Positions 61,321-64,000 of a DNA stretch of 64,000 nucleotides are shown here, in pieces. Source of the stretch: Micromonospora matsumotoense (lineage in GTDB: Bacteria > Actinomycetota > Actinomycetes > Mycobacteriales > Micromonosporaceae); the NCBI RefSeq assembly GCF_900091525.1, contig NZ_FMCU01000009.1, positions 186,001 to 250,000 on the forward strand, given 5' to 3'. Made by a program: the position numbers and the translations under genes. Every line of letters begins with the position of its first letter. Position 1 is the first letter of the stretch. The notes below the pieces were generated by a model that was not told the DNA's origin, did no database searches, and saw only the letters and a list, made by a program, of their open reading frames with translations.

Positions 61321-62997
61321 TCACTTGCTGACGCTGACCGTGTTGAACCGCTCGTCGGTCAACGGGCTGGCGGTCAGCCCCTGGACGTCCTTGGTGACGA
61401 CGATGGCCGGCGGGGCGTGCCAGACCGGCACGGCCGGCAGCCACTTGGCGGCGATGTCGCGGTTGACCTGCTCCCAGGCCGCCTTCTTGCCCGCCTCGTC
61501 GACGGTGCCGTCGGCCTTGGCGATGGCCTCGAACATCTCGGTCATGGCCTGGTCGCCGAACTCGACCTTGCCCCGGCCGAAGAAGGTGCCGACGAAGTTG
61601 CCCGGGTCGTTGTAGTCACCGGTCCAGCCGAGGATGTGCAGGTCCTGCTTGCCGAACTGCTGCACGTCGTCCTTGAAACCACCGTTCCACGGACGCGGCA
61701 CACCGTTGACCTTGATGCCGACGGCCTGCAGGTCGTTGGCGAGGACGGTGAAGATCTCCTGCGGGTTCGGCATGTACGGCCGGGAGACGTCCGGCGGGTA
61801 GTAGAAGTTGAGGGTCAGCCCCTCGGCGCCGGCGTCCTTGAGCAACTGCTTGGCCTTGTCCGGGTTGTACTCGTACTTCTGCACGTCCGGGGCGTAGCCG
61901 AGCACGGTGTCCGGCATGAACTCGTCGGCGACCTTGGTGCCACCCGGGCCCTTGGTCTGCACGAGCTGCTGACGGTTGAGGGCGTAGGCGATGGCCTGGC
62001 GTACCCGCAGGTCCTTCAGCTTCGGGTTCTTCTGGTTGATGCCCAGGTAGAGGATGTTGAACGCCGGGCGGTCGAGGACCTGGAAGCCCTCACCGGAGAG
62101 CGCCTTGCGGTCGGCCGGGGCCGGGAAGTCGATGCCCTGGACGGTGCCCGCCCGCAGCTCCTGCTTACGGGTGTTCTCGTCCTTGATCACCTTGATGATG
62201 ACCTTGTCGACCTTGGCCTTGTCACCCCAGTAGTCGGGGTTGCGGTTCAGGGTGATCTCGTTCTTGGCCTTGTCCCAGCCGCCGAACGTGAACGGACCGG
62301 TGCCGACCGGGGTGGTGGTGGCGAACGAGCTGTACTCGAAGGAGTCGCCGTTCTGCTTGACCGTGTCGGCGTCGCCCTTCTTGAGGGCGTCCGGGCTGGC
62401 GATCGAGAGCGCGGTCAGCGCGAACGCGCCGGGGAACGCGCCCTTGTACTGGTTCAGCGTGACGACGGCGGTGCCGTCGTCCTTCGCCTCACACTTGTTG
62501 TAGAGCGCCTGGCCGGCACCCTCGGCCTCGTTCTTGGCGAACCCGCCGAAGACGTCCTGGTAGTAGATCATCTGCGACTGGGCGGCGGCGCCCTTCATGT
62601 TGTACCAGCGGTCGAAGTTGTAGCAGACCGCGGCGGAGTTGAAGGGGGTGCCGTCGTGGAACTTCACGCCCTGACGCAGCTTGAAGGTCCAGACCTTGCC
62701 GTCGGGGTCGTGCTCCCAGCTCTCGGCCAGGCCACCCACCAGGTCAGCCGTGCCCGGCTTGTGCTGGATCAGCGTGTCGTACATCTGCCGGACCGGCCGG
62801 AACGACTCACCGTCGTCGTTGAAGATCGGGTCGAAGTTCTTCGGGTCACCAGCACCGGCGAAGATGAAGGTGCCGCCCGTCTTGGCCTCGCCACTGCTGT
62901 CATCGCCGCGGTCACTCTCCGCACAGCCGGCCGCGCCGACCGCCAGGGCTGCAACGGCCACGAGGCTCACGGCCGTCCTTAGCCTTCTCGCCTGCAT
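61321..62997 (-). CDS. Oligopeptide-binding lipoprotein (family 5)
   Basis: A 558-residue solute-binding lipoprotein, first gene of the operon. Signal peptide with lipobox ALAVGAAGC (Cys about 25). Family-5 features: FDPIFNDDGESFRPVRQMYD, LAESWEHDPDGKVWTFKLRQ and GVKFHDGTPFNSAAVCYNFD (the family signature), and RVRQAIAYALNRQQLV. It delivers peptides or similar ligands to the permeases encoded downstream. ATG 62997 gives a normal signal peptide. Confidence 0.94.
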   Translation of the reverse strand: MQARRLRTAVSLVAVAALAVGAAGCAESDRGDDSSGEAKTGGTFIFAGAGDPKNFDPIFNDDGESFRPVRQMYDTLIQHKPGTADLVGGLAESWEHDPDGKVWTFKLRQGVKFHDGTPFNSAAVCYNFDRWYNMKGAAAQSQMIYYQDVFGGFAKNEAEGAGQALYNKCEAKDDGTAVVTLNQYKGAFPGAFALTALSIASPDALKKGDADTVKQNGDSFEYSSFATTTPVGTGPFTFGGWDKAKNEITLNRNPDYWGDKAKVDKVIIKVIKDENTRKQELRAGTVQGIDFPAPADRKALSGEGFQVLDRPAFNILYLGINQKNPKLKDLRVRQAIAYALNRQQLVQTKGPGGTKVADEFMPDTVLGYAPDVQKYEYNPDKAKQLLKDAGAEGLTLNFYYPPDVSRPYMPNPQEIFTVLANDLQAVGIKVNGVPRPWNGGFKDDVQQFGKQDLHILGWTGDYNDPGNFVGTFFGRGKVEFGDQAMTEMFEAIAKADGTVDEAGKKAAWEQVNRDIAAKWLPAVPVWHAPPAIVVTKDVQGLTASPLTDERFNTVSVSK

Positions 62998-63632
62998 CTC
63001 TCACCTCTGTCATCCGCCTGAACAACGCCGGTCCATGGCTCGGTCCGTGAGCGGGAGGCTATGACACGACACACCGAAGCGGAACGGCCGTTAGTCAATC
63101 GCTATCAACCCGACACCAAGCGCAAGGTCTGACACCGCCGGATCTACCGACAAACAGGACTGTCACAGCGACGCCGCCGAGCAATGCCCGGAAATCGCCC
63201 GAACATCCGAAACCATGCCCGCCGCCGGTCACCCGCCGTCACATCGGCCCGCTCCACCGCCCTTCACGGGGGTACGACAGAGGCCGGTTCGACCGCCGAA
63301 CGTCCGGTTCCCGGGGATCCGCGAGTCGGTTCGGTGTGGCCTGGGCGTTCTGGGGTCGGCGTCCCGTGACCGGCGGCACCCCCACGACGGAATCCGGGCC
63401 GGCCCGGCGGCGTTACACCCTCCGTACGACCGCAGCAGCAACCCCCGCTGCCAGGCCCGACGCCTCCGCCCCCGGCGGAATGACGGTGGGCCGGCGGTCG
63501 TTACACCTGGTCCGGTGCCGCGAGTCCCCGCTCGTGCCGCCGCCGGCCTCCCCCTTCTGAGCGCCCCGTCGTGGTGCTTGCGTCGCGCCCCTCCCCCGGG
63601 GTGCGTCGCCAACCCCCGAATGGAGCTTCCCC
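62998..63632. other. Long divergent control region, no gene recognised
   Basis: About 635 bases. Near the binding-protein gene there is a perfect palindrome AACGGCCGTT (63083-63092) next to TTGACT on the minus strand. Nearer the plus-strand gene, CGTTACACC occurs twice (63411-63419 and 63499-63507). The long leader in front of 63633 could hold an RNA switch; I do not find the hallmarks of the c-di-AMP (ydaO) type often seen before actinomycete cell-wall hydrolases. Confidence 0.4.
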
Positions 63633-64000
63633 ATGAACACCACCATGCTGCGTAAGAGCGCCCTCGGTATCGCTGGTCTGGCCTTCGCCGGTGGCCTCGC
63701 CGCCGGCCCCATGAACCACGGTGCCCCCGGCACCGCCGCCCTGGACGCGAAGCCGGTCGCGGTGGCCATGCAGGCCGACAAGCCCGACACCGGCAAGCTG
63801 ATCCCGCACGGCACCCAGGGCGACCAGTCCCGCATCGACCTCACCGACGAGCAGACCGCCAACGTCAAGGCGATCATCGCCGCCACCAAGAAGTCCGGCC
63901 TCGACGAGCGCGCCGCCGTCATCTCCATCGGCACCGCCCTGCAGGAGTCCAAGCTGGAGAACCTCGGCCACCTCGGCGACCGCAACGACCACGACTCCCT
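63633..64000 (+). CDS. Secreted protein, cut by window end (lysozyme-like start)
   Basis: The first 122 residues of a gene running off the window. The N-terminus looks like a signal peptide (MLRKSALGIAGLAFAGGLAAG); the part after it is a spacer. DLTDEQTANVKAIIAATKKSG leads to AAVISIGTALQESKLENLGHLG, a pattern seen in actinomycete lysozyme-like or NlpC-linked cell-wall proteins, where QESKL is followed by GD-DSLGLFQQ. GGAG precedes ATG 63633. Confidence 0.7.
   Translation, partial: MNTTMLRKSALGIAGLAFAGGLAAGPMNHGAPGTAALDAKPVAVAMQADKPDTGKLIPHGTQGDQSRIDLTDEQTANVKAIIAATKKSGLDERAAVISIGTALQESKLENLGHLGDRNDHDS

Noticed and set aside
63100..63632. c-di-AMP (ydaO) riboswitch before the secreted protein gene
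   Set aside because: Expected by analogy with actinomycete cell-wall hydrolases, but I could not find its conserved sequence blocks.

Overview
The window is high-GC actinomycete chromosome, most likely from a Micromonosporaceae genus such as Micromonospora. The inference rests on GC-rich third codon positions, many GTG starts, a WhiB protein, mycobacterial-type gene order, an integrative element with a RepSA-type replication gene, and several apparently leaderless genes whose start codon follows a TAnnnT hexamer by 6-7 bases.

Layout. (1) 1-945: a Crp/FNR regulator. (2) 1132-11569: a phosphoesterase, then a TetR-led operon (TetR, TIGR03084-type protein, AtuA-like protein, two acyl-CoA dehydrogenases, both subunits of a biotin-dependent acyl-CoA carboxylase). 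This looks like a branched-chain or isoprenoid acyl-CoA breakdown pathway. (3) 11577-16282, mostly minus strand: a membrane protein, a family-3 solute-binding lipoprotein, a transmembrane Ser/Thr kinase and small membrane proteins. (4) 16434-29962: a cyclase-ATPase-TPR regulator, metallo-beta-lactamase-fold hydrolase, RidA, two ArsA/Get3-like ATPases, WhiB4-like protein, PonA2-like penicillin-binding protein, YqeY-like protein and a membrane phosphoesterase. Together with crp this follows the order around Rv3676-Rv3683 of Mycobacterium tuberculosis, with sections 2-3 lying between crp and the hydrolase gene.

(5) 30142-40881: a tRNA-Pro(CGG) gene carrying a 10.7-kb integrative element bounded by 49-bp direct repeats. 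The element keeps integrase, excisionase, a RepSA-like initiator, a GntR regulator and two small proteins, but no recognisable FtsK/TraB transfer gene. Its less GC-rich cargo holds an ATPase + RloB pair (AbiL-like abortive infection) and an unrecognised two-gene operon whose first product looks like a PD-(D/E)xK nuclease. That operon is the best candidate here for an undescribed system, probably anti-phage.

(6) 41314-51662: M23-like protein, SRPBCC protein, Ca2+/H+ antiporter-like protein, secreted lamin-tail protein, YGSN-motif protein, GAF-GGDEF diguanylate cyclase, asd and aspartokinase, a lipoprotein and a nitroreductase-like protein. (7) 51736-53712: leuA behind a 14-residue leader peptide with three consecutive Leu codons, a classic attenuator layout. 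(8) 53900-56533: DHA2-type efflux pump, secreted HNH nuclease and a small acidic protein. (9) 56702-62997: a complete oligopeptide ABC importer operon, read from the binding protein (62997) down to the second ATPase. (10) 63633-64000: start of a secreted protein cut by the window edge.
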